A stretch of 64,000 nt of DNA from Polynucleobacter sp. AM-26B4 (lineage in GTDB: Bacteria; Pseudomonadota; Gammaproteobacteria; Burkholderiales; Burkholderiaceae): the NCBI RefSeq assembly GCF_018882285.1, contig NZ_JACVOT010000001.1, positions 1,247,916 through 1,311,915 of the forward strand, in the 5' to 3' direction. The position numbers and the translations under genes were made by a program. Shown here piece after piece: positions 1-8,039 of this stretch. The first letter of the stretch is position 1. Every line of letters begins with the position of its first letter. The notes below the pieces were generated by a model that saw nothing but the letters and a program-made list of their open reading frames with translations, searched no databases and was not told the DNA's origin.

Positions 1-509
1 TCATGGATGCGGCCCAATGCTTTGAGCTTCTCATCATTGAAGCTTTGAATGCCGAGTGAAATACGGTTGATGCCACTTTGAGCATAGCTTTTGAATTTTT
101 CAATTTCAAAAGTACCTGGGTTTGCTTCCATCGTGATTTCAGCGTCTGCATTCACTGGCAGAAGTGCGCGTATATCGGACAACAGTTGATCTAATCCCGC
201 TGGAGAAAGAAGACTGGGTGTGCCGCCACCGATGAAAATTGAATGTATTCTGCGACCCCAAACTTTGAGAAGCGTGCTCTGTAAATCTAAACGCAGGGCC
301 TCAAGATATCTTTTTTCATCAAAGCCTTGCTTGGCTTCGTTTGATTCGTTGGTCTGGTTGGTCTGATGAATCTCAATCACATTGCTCTTTGTATCTTTAG
401 CTTCTTTGACATCTTTGATTTGATGAGAATTGAAGTCACAGTAAGGACATTTTTTAATGCACCATGGGATGTGAACGTAAAGAGATAAAGGGGGCAATGA
501 TGTCAGCAT
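1..509 (-). CDS. hemW: HemW-like radical SAM haem chaperone (3' part missing)
   Basis: About 169 N-terminal residues are visible; the rest lies beyond the left edge. The protein begins MLTSLPPLSLYVHIPWC and carries the radical-SAM cluster motif CIKKCPYC (CxxxCxxC) near residues 17-24, then GGGTPSLLSP and EANPGT, as in the HemN/HemW family. A short N-terminus without the longer HemN extension, and the position directly after rdgB, favour HemW (haem insertion) over a true coproporphyrinogen oxidase; a clear HemN lies at 43102. The ATG is 9 bp after the rdgB stop, so it is probably the third gene of an rph-rdgB-hemW operon. Residues 40-60 are rich in Asn, Thr and Lys. Confidence 0.88.
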   Translation of the reverse strand, partial: MLTSLPPLSLYVHIPWCIKKCPYCDFNSHQIKDVKEAKDTKSNVIEIHQTNQTNESNEAKQGFDEKRYLEALRLDLQSTLLKVWGRRIHSIFIGGGTPSLLSPAGLDQLLSDIRALLPVNADAEITMEANPGTFEIEKFKSYAQSGINRISLGIQSFNDEKLKALGRIH

Positions 510-518
510 CGTTTAGTG

Positions 519-1151
519 TCAGCGTGACAGGCCAATTTTTTTGTTTAACTTTTTATTCAACTCTTGAACCAAGATATTCAGTGCTTGCCCACGATGACTG
601 ATTTGATTTTTCTCTTCAGCATTTAATTCAGCCGCTGTTTTACCAAGCGCTGGAATGAAGAACAAAGGATCGTAGCCAAAGCCATGTTCACCTTGTGGGG
701 CCTCGAGGATTTCACCATGCCAGTGACCGACCGCGATCAGAGGCTCTGGATCATCCGCTGAATTGAGGAACACCAAGGTGCAAGTGAAGTGAGCGCTTCG
801 TTGCTCGACCCCACTTAACTTTTTAATCAACAAAGCGTTGTTATCAGCATCTGAAGGATCTTTCTTTTGATCACTCAAAGCGAATCTGGCTGATAAGACT
901 CCTGGCAAACCACCGAGTGCATCAACACAAATACCAGAGTCATCTGCAAGGGCGGGTAAACCACTCAGTTTGCTGGCATGCCTGGCTTTCGCAATGGCAT
1001 TTTCAACAAAGCTTGGAAAGGGTTCTTCGCAGGATGGGATGCCCAGCAAACCCTGTGGCGTTACTTCAAAGCCAAGTGGGCTGAGTAAAGCGTTAAATTC
1101 TCTAACTTTTCCAGAATTGTTGGAAGCTAAGACAATTTTCTTCGAAGACAT
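519..1151 (-). CDS. rdgB: Non-canonical purine NTP pyrophosphatase (RdgB/HAM1)
   Basis: Hydrolyses dITP, ITP and XTP to monophosphates, keeping deaminated purines out of DNA and RNA; cytoplasmic dimer in the family. The 210 residues are full length. Visible motifs are the N-terminal SNNSGK substrate loop, ADDSGICVDALGG with the metal-binding acidic residues, GFGYDPLFF and the C-terminal SHRGQAL. Its ATG overlaps the rph stop by one base (TAATG), which indicates translational coupling, and hemW follows after 9 bp. Confidence 0.96.
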   Translation of the reverse strand: MSSKKIVLASNNSGKVREFNALLSPLGFEVTPQGLLGIPSCEEPFPSFVENAIAKARHASKLSGLPALADDSGICVDALGGLPGVLSARFALSDQKKDPSDADNNALLIKKLSGVEQRSAHFTCTLVFLNSADDPEPLIAVGHWHGEILEAPQGEHGFGYDPLFFIPALGKTAAELNAEEKNQISHRGQALNILVQELNKKLNKKIGLSR

Positions 1152-1882
1152 TATTTTTTTGCTAAAGCTTCTTTTTGAAGTTTCACCAATTCTTTGATGC
1201 CACTCTCAGCCAAGTTCAAAAGTTGATCCAGTTCTTTTCTAGAAAACGCTGGACCTTCGGCTGTTCCCTGAACTTCAATGATGCCACCTTGAGCAGTCAT
1301 CACAACGTTCATGTCTGTGTCGCAAGCAGAGTCTTCGGCGTAATCCAAATCAAGCACAGGCGTGCCTTGATAAATGCCCACTGAAATAGCCGCCACATGA
1401 TCTTTGATCGGATCTTGAGCAATGAGTTTCTTTTCTAATAGTTGATTGACGGCATCACGGGCGGCCACAAAAGCCCCAGTGATTGCTGCTGTTCTGGTGC
1501 CGCCATCGGCTTGAAGCACATCGCAATCCAAATGAATGGTTCTTTCACCCAGTAATTTGAGGTCAAACACGCTGCGCATGGAGCGGCCAATCAGGCGCTG
1601 AATTTCTTGGGTTCTACCACTTTGCTTGCCCTTAGCGGCTTCACGATCGCCCCTGGTATGGGTGGCCCTAGGCAACATGCCATATTCTGCGGTGACCCAA
1701 CCCTCGCCGCTGCCTTTTTGGTGAGGGGGTACTTTTTCAAGGATGGACGCCGTGCAAAGCACGTGTGTATCGCCAAATTTCACCAATACAGAGCCTTCTG
1801 CGTGCTTGGTAAAGCCACGAATGATGGCAATTGGGCGAAGATTTTCGGCTTGGCGATTACTAGGGCGTTTGGATATTGTCAT
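1151..1882 (-). CDS. rph: Ribonuclease PH
   Basis: Phosphorolytic 3'-5' exoribonuclease that trims tRNA 3' ends. The 243 residues match the usual length. The N-terminal [13 protein letters not shown] segment, [13 protein letters not shown], the [14 protein letters not shown] segment and the C-terminal [13 protein letters not shown] segment are characteristic. It heads the rph-rdgB-hemW unit. Its start is only 22 bp from the divergent yicC start, so its promoter must lie in that gap or inside yicC. Confidence 0.96.
   Translation of the reverse strand: MTISKRPSNRQAENLRPIAIIRGFTKHAEGSVLVKFGDTHVLCTASILEKVPPHQKGSGEGWVTAEYGMLPRATHTRGDREAAKGKQSGRTQEIQRLIGRSMRSVFDLKLLGERTIHLDCDVLQADGGTRTAAITGAFVAARDAVNQLLEKKLIAQDPIKDHVAAISVGIYQGTPVLDLDYAEDSACDTDMNVVMTAQGGIIEVQGTAEGPAFSRKELDQLLNLAESGIKELVKLQKEALAKK
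1850..1879 (+). promoter_or_regulatory. Possible sigma70-type promoter for yicC
   Basis: TTGGCG (1850-1855) and TATTGT (1874-1879) are 18 bp apart, just upstream of yicC and inside the first codons of rph. The match is modest and position is the main support. Confidence 0.25.
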
Positions 1883-1904
1883 GTTAGGACTTTACAATGG
1901 ATGA

Positions 1905-2825
1905 ATGATAGAAAGTATGACCGGTTTTGGTAGTGCCTCCAGACAATTAGACCTGGGTGGCGGAGTCTATGCAACTGTAGCGGTTGAATGCCGTTCAGTA
2001 AATAGTCGTTTCCTAGATTTGAACATACGTTCACCTGAAGAGTGCCGTTCTGCAGAAATGTCTTTGCGCGAATTGGTCACCAAACAGTTGGGCCGTGGCA
2101 AGGTGGAGTTCCGCATCAATGTCCACCGTGAAACAGAGGCCTCGACTCAATCCACAGATTTATTAAATTCAGACAGTCTGAAAAGCCTCAAAGCGCTAGA
2201 AGCTGCTGTTTTGAAAGAAATGCCGAATGCGGGAAATATGCGCATGGGTGAGATTTTGCGTTGGCCAGGTGTGATCAATGAAAAGAATGTGGATGACGAA
2301 CTCTGGCGCAAGCTGACTTTGGAAGCTGCCACAGAGGCTCTGACAGCTCTTAAGGGTAGTCGTCAGGGCGAAGGCAAGGCTCTGCTTGAAATCTTGATGG
2401 AGCGTGTGAATGGCATTCGTGCGATTGTTGAGCAATTAAAGCCATTGATTCCTCAAATCATTGCCGCACATCAAGCCAAGCTCACAGAGCGCTTGACTGA
2501 AATACTCACAGGCATTGATGCACAAGGTCAGGCTGTGGCAAAAAATGACGTTTCAGAACGTATCAAACAAGAAGTTATTTTGTATGGCGTTCGTATTGAT
2601 GTGGCTGAAGAGCTTGAGCGTCTTAAAACACATTTGGACGCTGTTGAGTCAGCCCTTAAGAAGGGTGGACCGGTTGGCAAGCGTTTGGACTTCTTAATGC
2701 AAGAATTGAATCGTGAAGCCAATACGCTGGGATCTAAGTCAGTGTCTCAAGAAAGCAGTAATGCCTCGATTGAAGTCAAATTATTGATTGAGCAAATGCG
2801 TGAGCAGGTGCAAAATCTTGAGTAA
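1905..2825 (+). CDS. yicC: YicC family endoribonuclease
   Basis: Full-length (306 aa) member of the YicC/YloC family, endoribonucleases linked to RNA turnover and stationary phase. The start MIESMTGFGSA and the C-terminal GKRLDFLMQELNREANTLG with a final EVKLLIEQMREQVQN segment are family signatures. A second in-frame ATG four codons later (MTGFG) is an alternative start. The downstream gene is gmk after 30 bp, the same order as in many Proteobacteria, and rph is divergent upstream. Confidence 0.93.
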   Translation: MIESMTGFGSASRQLDLGGGVYATVAVECRSVNSRFLDLNIRSPEECRSAEMSLRELVTKQLGRGKVEFRINVHRETEASTQSTDLLNSDSLKSLKALEAAVLKEMPNAGNMRMGEILRWPGVINEKNVDDELWRKLTLEAATEALTALKGSRQGEGKALLEILMERVNGIRAIVEQLKPLIPQIIAAHQAKLTERLTEILTGIDAQGQAVAKNDVSERIKQEVILYGVRIDVAEELERLKTHLDAVESALKKGGPVGKRLDFLMQELNREANTLGSKSVSQESSNASIEVKLLIEQMREQVQNLE

Positions 2826-2855
2826 TGTTTTAACTGAGGTTTTAGAGGGCGTCTC

Positions 2856-3488
2856 ATGACTTATACCGGTAGCATGTTGATGGTGGTTGCTCCTTCTGGG
2901 GCAGGCAAATCCTCCTTGGTCAATGCACTTCTCAAGCAAGATGCTGGTATTGGTTTATCTGTCTCGTTCACCACACGTGCCCCAAGGCCTGGTGAAGTGA
3001 ATGGTCGTGAATACAATTTTCTCAGTGAAGCAGAATTTTTAGAGCGCAAAGAAGCCGGTGATTTTTTAGAGTGGGCCAAAGTGCACGGCAACTACTACGG
3101 CACATCCAAATCTTGGATTGAGTCTCAAATGAAAAATGGCAGAGATGTCATTTTAGAAATTGATTGGCAAGGAGCGCGTCAAGTTCAAGCCATCATTCCT
3201 GAAGCGATTTGGATTTTTATTTTGCCGCCATCAATACAGGCGCTAGAAGATCGCTTGAAACACCGTGCTCAAGATGATGAGGCCACCATTCAAAAACGCG
3301 TGGCTGCCGCCAAGGAAGAATTAACGCATGTGGCTGAAGCCAATTACTTGGTGATCAATGATGATTTTGAAACAGCCTTGGCTGAGTTAAATCATGTGGT
3401 TTTAGCGAGTCGTTTGCGCAAGAATTCTCAGTTGGCCAGACATCAAAAATTAGCTCAAGAGCTCGGTGCCACAAACAATCAAAAGTGA
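2856..3488 (+). CDS. gmk: Guanylate kinase
   Basis: Phosphorylates GMP to GDP. It has the P-loop APSGAGKSSL near residues 12-21, the GMP-binding TTRAPRPGE and GREYNFLS segments, and the EIDWQGARQ motif. 210 aa is normal. The ATG at 2856 is used, but an internal Met (MLMVVAPSG) is a possible alternative. It precedes rpoZ and the (p)ppGpp enzyme gene, the standard gmk-rpoZ-spoT order, which places a ppGpp target pathway beside its regulator. Confidence 0.96.
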   Translation: MTYTGSMLMVVAPSGAGKSSLVNALLKQDAGIGLSVSFTTRAPRPGEVNGREYNFLSEAEFLERKEAGDFLEWAKVHGNYYGTSKSWIESQMKNGRDVILEIDWQGARQVQAIIPEAIWIFILPPSIQALEDRLKHRAQDDEATIQKRVAAAKEELTHVAEANYLVINDDFETALAELNHVVLASRLRKNSQLARHQKLAQELGATNNQK

Positions 3489-3504
3489 ACTTTCTGTCAC
3501 TTTT
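3481..3504 (+). terminator. Weak hairpin over the gmk stop codon
   Basis: An 8-bp inverted repeat (AAAAGTGA / TCACTTTT, 8-nt loop) contains the gmk stop and ends in a short T run. It is AT-rich, so it may only be a partial terminator or an mRNA 3'-end element between gmk and rpoZ. Confidence 0.3.
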
Positions 3505-3555
3505 GCCCAAGTGAGTTATCCTTTAGGTATTCCTAGTACTTTTTGAGTTAAACAC

Positions 3556-3759
3556 ATGGCCCGTATTACTGTAGAAGATTGTTTGAAAACCATCCCAAAT
3601 CGATTTGAATTGGTTCTAGCTGCTACCTATCGCGCTCGTCAATTAGCGCAAGGCCATGCTCCTAGAGTGAACGCTAAGGACAAGCCAACCGTGATTGCTT
3701 TGCGTGAAGTGGCTGCTGGCGTTACAGATCGAGACATGTTGGTTAAAGTACCTCTATAA
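3556..3759 (+). CDS. rpoZ: RNA polymerase omega subunit
   Basis: 67 residues beginning [20 protein letters not shown], with the conserved RARQL and [13 protein letters not shown] segments. Omega helps assemble beta-prime and forms part of a ppGpp site on RNA polymerase. The following (p)ppGpp synthetase/hydrolase gene starts 11 bp downstream, so the two are almost certainly co-transcribed. Confidence 0.96.
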   Translation: MARITVEDCLKTIPNRFELVLAATYRARQLAQGHAPRVNAKDKPTVIALREVAAGVTDRDMLVKVPL

Positions 3760-3770
3760 GAGGTGACACG

Positions 3771-6050
3771 GTGGCGCCAAACCCAGATGCCCAAGGCATC
3801 CTAGCCGCCATCCTGGAGCAGTCAAGCCGGCATTTATTCGGACCCACATCCCAGCCGGCTCATCCCCCAAAGCCACAAGTTGTTTCTCTTGCCGGCCTTA
3901 TCGAAAAAATCTCTCATTTAAAACCTGATGAAATTGCTTTGGTCAAAAAAGCATTTCAATATGCAGACTCTGCTCATCTAGGTCAATATCGCCAGAGTGG
4001 CGAGCCTTACATCACCCATCCTTTAGCCGTTGCCGAACTATGTGCTAGTTGGCGCTTAGATGCCCCATCCATCATGGCCGCCTTATTGCATGATGTGATT
4101 GAAGATACAGGCAGTACTCGCCAAGAGTTGGTAGAAATTTTCGGCGGCAAAGTGGCTGAATTGGTGGAAGGTTTAACCAAGTTAGACAAGCTTGAGTTCC
4201 AAAGTCAGGCAGAAGCGCAGGCTGAAAGCTTTAGAAAAATGTTCATGGCCATGGCCAGAGACGTTCGAGTGATTTTGGTGAAGTTGGCAGATCGTTTACA
4301 CAATATGCGCACCCTGGATGCAACCACTTTGGCCAAGCGCAAAAGAGTCGCTCTTGAAACTGCAGAAATATATTCACCAATTGCTCACCGCCTTGGTTTG
4401 AATTTGGTTTACAGAGAGCTGCAAGATTTAAGCTTCAGACATTCATCACCATTCAGATATGCCACCTTGGATAAGGCAATTAAAAAAGCCAGGGGTAATC
4501 GCAAAGAAATGGTGAGTAAGATTTTGGATGCTGCGCGCATGACTTTGAGTAAGTCAGGTCTTGAGGCTGATTTGCGCGGTAGAGAAAAAACCTTGTACAG
4601 CATCTACATGAAGATGCGTCAAAAGCATTTGAGCTTCTCTCAAGTCTTGGATGTTTACGCTTTCCGTGTCACCGTCAAATCAATTGATGAGTGTTACCGA
4701 GCGCTGGGCGTCTTGCACGCCTTGTATAAGCCAATGCCTGGCAAGTTCAAAGATTACATTGCCATCCCTAAGCTCAATGGCTATCAATCACTGCACACCA
4801 CTTTGGTGGGCCCTTTTGGTATGCCGGTGGAGTTTCAGATTCGTACCCAAGACATGCACCGCGTGGCAGAAGAGGGCGTTGCTGCACATTGGGCCTACAA
4901 AGATGGTGATGACCATCTCACTGAAATGCAAACCAGAGCTCATCAATGGTTGCAATCATTGGTGGATATTCAAGACAACAGTGGCGACTCTCAAGAATTC
5001 TTGGAACACGTCAAAATCGATTTATTCCCAGATGCAGTTTACGTGTTCACGCCTAAAGGACAAATCAGAGCCTTGCCAAGGGGCGCCACAGCATTGGATT
5101 TCGCCTATGCTGTGCACAGTGACTTAGGTAACGAGTGTGTTGGTGCCAAAGTGAACGGCGTGCAGTTGCCATTAAGAACAGAGTTAAAGAACGGCGACAT
5201 CATCGAAATCAGCTCAACGCCTAATTCACAACCGAATCCTGTTTGGCTCACATTTGTTAAAACTGGCAAAGCTCGTGCAGCGATTCGTCATCACCTCAAA
5301 ACCAGACGTTACTCAGAGGCAATTCAGTTGGGTGAGCGCTTGTTGTCTCAAGCGCTGCGTCAGCAAGGTGGTGATGCAGCTCTGGTCACAGATGATATTT
5401 GGGAAAAGCTCTTGCATTGGACCGGCAGTAAAGGTCGTGAAGAATTGTGTGCTGACATTGCCATGGGTCATCGCGTTCCTGCGGTGATGGCAAAAAGAAT
5501 TGAAATGATCATTCGAGAGAGCAAGGGCCATTCGGAACAAATGCGCTTGGACACTGCTGAGTGGGAGACCTCATCTGATGATGTTCCTGAGCACAAGCAA
5601 GCCATCATGATTGATGGCAATGCCGGTGAGTCAGTGTCTTTCCCTGCTTGCTGTCATGCAATTCCTGGTGACAACATCTTGGGTTACCTTGGTAAAGGTG
5701 AGGGCTTACAAATTCACACGCATGAATGTCGCCAAGCTCAAAGATTGCATCACCGTGATCCAGATCATTGGGTCGATGTGATTTGGGCAGAAGATATTCA
5801 AAGAAGTTTTGATGTGGCGATTCGTGTGGATGTCAAAAATGCCAAAGGTGTTTTAGCTCGCATTGCTGGCACATTGACATCGGCTGATGCCAATATTGCT
5901 CACGTGGCAATGGATGATCGCTTCAGTGAATCTGCTGTGGGTATTCGCTTTGTGATTCAGGTGGAAAGCCGTTATCACTTGGCCAAGGTCATGCGTCGCT
6001 TAAGACAGAATCAAGACGTTCTAAAAATCACTCGAGTTTTTGGTAAGTAA
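3771..6050 (+). CDS. spoT: Bifunctional (p)ppGpp synthetase/hydrolase (Rel/SpoT)
   Basis: Makes and degrades the stringent-response alarmone. Order of domains in 759 aa: N-terminal HD hydrolase with intact HD (107-108) and ED (111-112); synthetase with KDYIAIPKLNGYQSLHT and EFQIRT; TGS (VYVFTPKG); C-terminal ACT. Because the HDxxED motif is intact, hydrolysis should be retained, so this is a SpoT/Rel-type enzyme and not a synthetase-only RelA. The start is GTG with a GAGGTGA ribosome site. The 3' end overlaps the convergent greB by 23 bp. Confidence 0.95.
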   Translation: MAPNPDAQGILAAILEQSSRHLFGPTSQPAHPPKPQVVSLAGLIEKISHLKPDEIALVKKAFQYADSAHLGQYRQSGEPYITHPLAVAELCASWRLDAPSIMAALLHDVIEDTGSTRQELVEIFGGKVAELVEGLTKLDKLEFQSQAEAQAESFRKMFMAMARDVRVILVKLADRLHNMRTLDATTLAKRKRVALETAEIYSPIAHRLGLNLVYRELQDLSFRHSSPFRYATLDKAIKKARGNRKEMVSKILDAARMTLSKSGLEADLRGREKTLYSIYMKMRQKHLSFSQVLDVYAFRVTVKSIDECYRALGVLHALYKPMPGKFKDYIAIPKLNGYQSLHTTLVGPFGMPVEFQIRTQDMHRVAEEGVAAHWAYKDGDDHLTEMQTRAHQWLQSLVDIQDNSGDSQEFLEHVKIDLFPDAVYVFTPKGQIRALPRGATALDFAYAVHSDLGNECVGAKVNGVQLPLRTELKNGDIIEISSTPNSQPNPVWLTFVKTGKARAAIRHHLKTRRYSEAIQLGERLLSQALRQQGGDAALVTDDIWEKLLHWTGSKGREELCADIAMGHRVPAVMAKRIEMIIRESKGHSEQMRLDTAEWETSSDDVPEHKQAIMIDGNAGESVSFPACCHAIPGDNILGYLGKGEGLQIHTHECRQAQRLHHRDPDHWVDVIWAEDIQRSFDVAIRVDVKNAKGVLARIAGTLTSADANIAHVAMDDRFSESAVGIRFVIQVESRYHLAKVMRRLRQNQDVLKITRVFGK

Positions 6051-6513
6051 CTTTTAAGATATCAAGCTCTTTCAAACCTTCAGGCGTTTGTAAATTAACT
6101 GTGTCGCCTTCTCTTGCTTTGATGAAGGCTTTGGCAATCGGTGAAATCCAACTGACATGATTTTTCTCCATGTCGACTTCATCAACACCCACAATCGCAA
6201 TGGTGGTTTCTTGACCAGTTTCATCTGCATAACAAACCGTTGCTCCAAAGAAGATTTGGTCAGTTTTATCTCTTGCCTCAGGATCAACCACCAAGACATC
6301 TTCTAAGCGCTTGGTCAGAAAATAAATACGACGGTCGATTTCACGTAAACGCTTTTTACCGTACTGATAATCACCATTTTCAGAGCGATCACCATTCGAG
6401 GCAGCCCATGAAACAATTTTGACAATTTCTGGGCGTTCTTCATCCAAGAGATGCAAAAGTTCATCTTTCATGCGCTGGTGACCAGCAGGAGTTATGTAGT
6501 TTTTGATTTCCAT
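6028..6513 (-). CDS. greB: Transcription elongation factor GreB
   Basis: Rescues backtracked RNA polymerase by stimulating transcript cleavage. The 161 residues show the N-terminal coiled coil (YITPAGHQRMKDELLHLL), the acidic tip region ending SENGDYQYGKKRLREIDRR, and the C-terminal domain with SWISPIAKAFIKAREGD. The Y-GKKRLREIDRR sequence fits GreB better than GreA. The last 23 bp overlap the convergent spoT gene, leaving no room for a terminator between them. Confidence 0.94.
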   Translation of the reverse strand: MEIKNYITPAGHQRMKDELLHLLDEERPEIVKIVSWAASNGDRSENGDYQYGKKRLREIDRRIYFLTKRLEDVLVVDPEARDKTDQIFFGATVCYADETGQETTIAIVGVDEVDMEKNHVSWISPIAKAFIKAREGDTVNLQTPEGLKELDILKVTYQKLE

Positions 6514-6533
6514 GGCATAATGTCGGTCTTAAT

Positions 6534-6610
6534 GCGGCTGTAGCTCAGTTGGATAGAGTACTTGGCTACGAACCAAGGGGTCGTGGGTTCAATTCCTGCC
6601 AGCCGCACCA
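6534..6610 (+). tRNA. tRNA-Arg (anticodon ACG)
   Basis: Full cloverleaf, 77 nt with encoded CCA. Acceptor GCGGCTG pairs with CAGCCGC; anticodon stem CTTGG/CCAAG encloses the loop CTACGAA, giving anticodon ACG (read as ICG after deamination). The T-loop sequence TTCAATT is present. It starts 20 bp upstream of the divergent greB start. Confidence 0.97.
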
Positions 6611-6617
6611 AAACAGA

Positions 6618-6647
6618 AGGGCCTAGTGTAAAGCTAGGCCCTTTTTC
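6618..6647 (+). terminator. Intrinsic terminator of tRNA-Arg
   Basis: Stem GGGCCTAG/CTAGGCCC (6620-6627 and 6635-6642) with a 7-nt loop, extended by A-T pairs, followed by TTTTT. It lies 9 bp after the tRNA CCA end. Confidence 0.85.
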
Positions 6648-6933
6648 ATTCAAGCTGCTTCATTCTCCCAATGAGAGCCCAAGCTGCGTCTCAAAACACA
6701 AGGTCTAAAAAATTACCTACAAAACACCTACAAAGTATCTTTTTCATCAATTGTTGGGTACCTGTATGGCGATGTTGATTTGGCTTTGAATGCCCCTGTA
6801 ACTGTGTTTAAATATCTCCCGAATATAAATTATTGAAATAAGAATTGATAAGCATTGAATTTAAAAATGCATTCAATTGGGTTGGGGCATGTGTCACGAA
6901 ATTACCAGGACATGTCTTTGAGGGAGAGTTGGT
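6648..6933. other. Gene-free stretch downstream of tRNA-Arg
   Basis: No credible coding frame on either strand. The right half is AT-rich and probably holds the promoter of the downstream binding-protein gene. The only structured element seen is a direct repeat of ACCTACAAA at 6715-6723 and 6726-6734, 11 bp apart. tRNA 3' ends are common integration sites, but no copy of the tRNA 3' end and no integrase is visible here. Confidence 0.5.
6715..6734 (+). repeat. Two ACCTACAAA direct repeats one helical turn apart
   Basis: Identical 9-mers at 6715-6723 and 6726-6734. The 11-bp period is compatible with a protein-binding site on one face of the DNA; nothing else identifies a function. Confidence 0.45.
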
Positions 6934-7899
6934 TTGCTACGTTCTGTTTTCATCATTGCGCTTGTGAGCGTTTTCATGCCATTCATGGCCCATGCGCAGT
7001 CATTCCCGCAAAAACAGATTCGTTTGATCGTGCCATTCGCACCTGGTGGCAGCACAGATATCATCGCACGCGCCATTGCCGAACCTTTGAGTAAAGTTCT
7101 TGGTCAACCTGTTGTTGTTGAAAATAAAGCGGGCGCTGGTGGATCCATCGGTGCATTGGATATCGTGAGGGGCGGTAAGGATGGGCATGTGATTGGCATC
7201 GCGACAGTCTCAACCACTGCTTCAAGTCCAGCGATCAATAAAAAAATTGGTTACGACCCGATCAAAGATTTTCAGGCTATTACTAACATCGCAGCAACAC
7301 CCAATGTGATTGCTGTGTATCCAAAATTCAGCGCTAAAGATTACAAATCATTTTTAGAGTTAATTAAAAAGAATCCTGGTAAGTACAGTTATTCAACTTC
7401 AGGCTCCGGCGGCATTGGTCATTTACAAACTGAATTATTTAAAAGTTTGACTGGTGCTCAAATGATTCATGTGCCTTATCGCGGAGCTGGACCAGCTTTG
7501 GTCGATACGGTTTCAGGAAAAGTACCCATCATTTACGATAATTTGCCATCAGCTTATCCTTTTATTAAAGATGGTCGTTTGCTGCCATTGGTTGTGGCTG
7601 CTCCAAAAAGATTGAGTAGCTTGCCTCATGTGCCAACATTTGCAGAAGTAGGTTTGACTCCAGTGAATCGCATGGCTTTCTATGGTTTGATCGGTCCAGC
7701 TGGTATGTCAAGAGAAGCTGTGGAAAAGATTCACGCAGGAGTGATCAAAGTTCTACAAGATCCTGCAGTGAGAAAGCGCATTGAAGACACTGGGTCGATC
7801 ATTGTGGCCAATAGTCCAGAACAGTTCGCAGCAGAAATCAAAGCTGAATATGACATCTACCGCGATATTGTTGCCAAGCTTGGTCTCACATTGAATTAA
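6934..7899 (+). CDS. Bug/TctC family periplasmic solute-binding protein
   Basis: 321 aa with a signal peptide (LRSVFIIALVSVFMPFMAHA, cleavage likely before QSFPQ), then the family hallmarks PIRLIVPF-like IRLIVPFAPGGSTDIIAR, GAGGSIGA and HVPYRGAGPAL. Such proteins bind carboxylates or other small organic acids for tripartite tricarboxylate transporters; the ligand cannot be read from sequence. No TctA or TctB membrane gene is adjacent, which is usual for the expanded Bug family in Burkholderiales. The start is TTG with AGGGAG 7 bp upstream; no in-frame ATG fits the signal peptide. Confidence 0.88.
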   Translation: MLRSVFIIALVSVFMPFMAHAQSFPQKQIRLIVPFAPGGSTDIIARAIAEPLSKVLGQPVVVENKAGAGGSIGALDIVRGGKDGHVIGIATVSTTASSPAINKKIGYDPIKDFQAITNIAATPNVIAVYPKFSAKDYKSFLELIKKNPGKYSYSTSGSGGIGHLQTELFKSLTGAQMIHVPYRGAGPALVDTVSGKVPIIYDNLPSAYPFIKDGRLLPLVVAAPKRLSSLPHVPTFAEVGLTPVNRMAFYGLIGPAGMSREAVEKIHAGVIKVLQDPAVRKRIEDTGSIIVANSPEQFAAEIKAEYDIYRDIVAKLGLTLN

Positions 7900-8039
7900 T
7901 TCTCATCAAGCTCAGTCATCTGCCCTTGAGTGGCTATTAGATGACCTTGATCAATCTGGGGTATTGCAAGCTTGCACACTTTTAGTGAACAACCACTATC
8001 CTAGTGCCTAAATCACTAATTGGCTGATATTGAGTTGCA

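Noticed and set aside
4651..5127. 158-codon frame inside spoT
   Set aside because: It overlaps the conserved synthetase domain in another frame and its translation has no family features.
6855..7094. 79-codon frame overlapping the start of the Bug gene
   Set aside because: Contradicted by the signal peptide and binding-protein motifs in the other frame.
6534..8039. Genomic island at tRNA-Arg
   Set aside because: No integrase, no duplicated tRNA end and no obvious change in composition; only one ordinary Bug gene is present.
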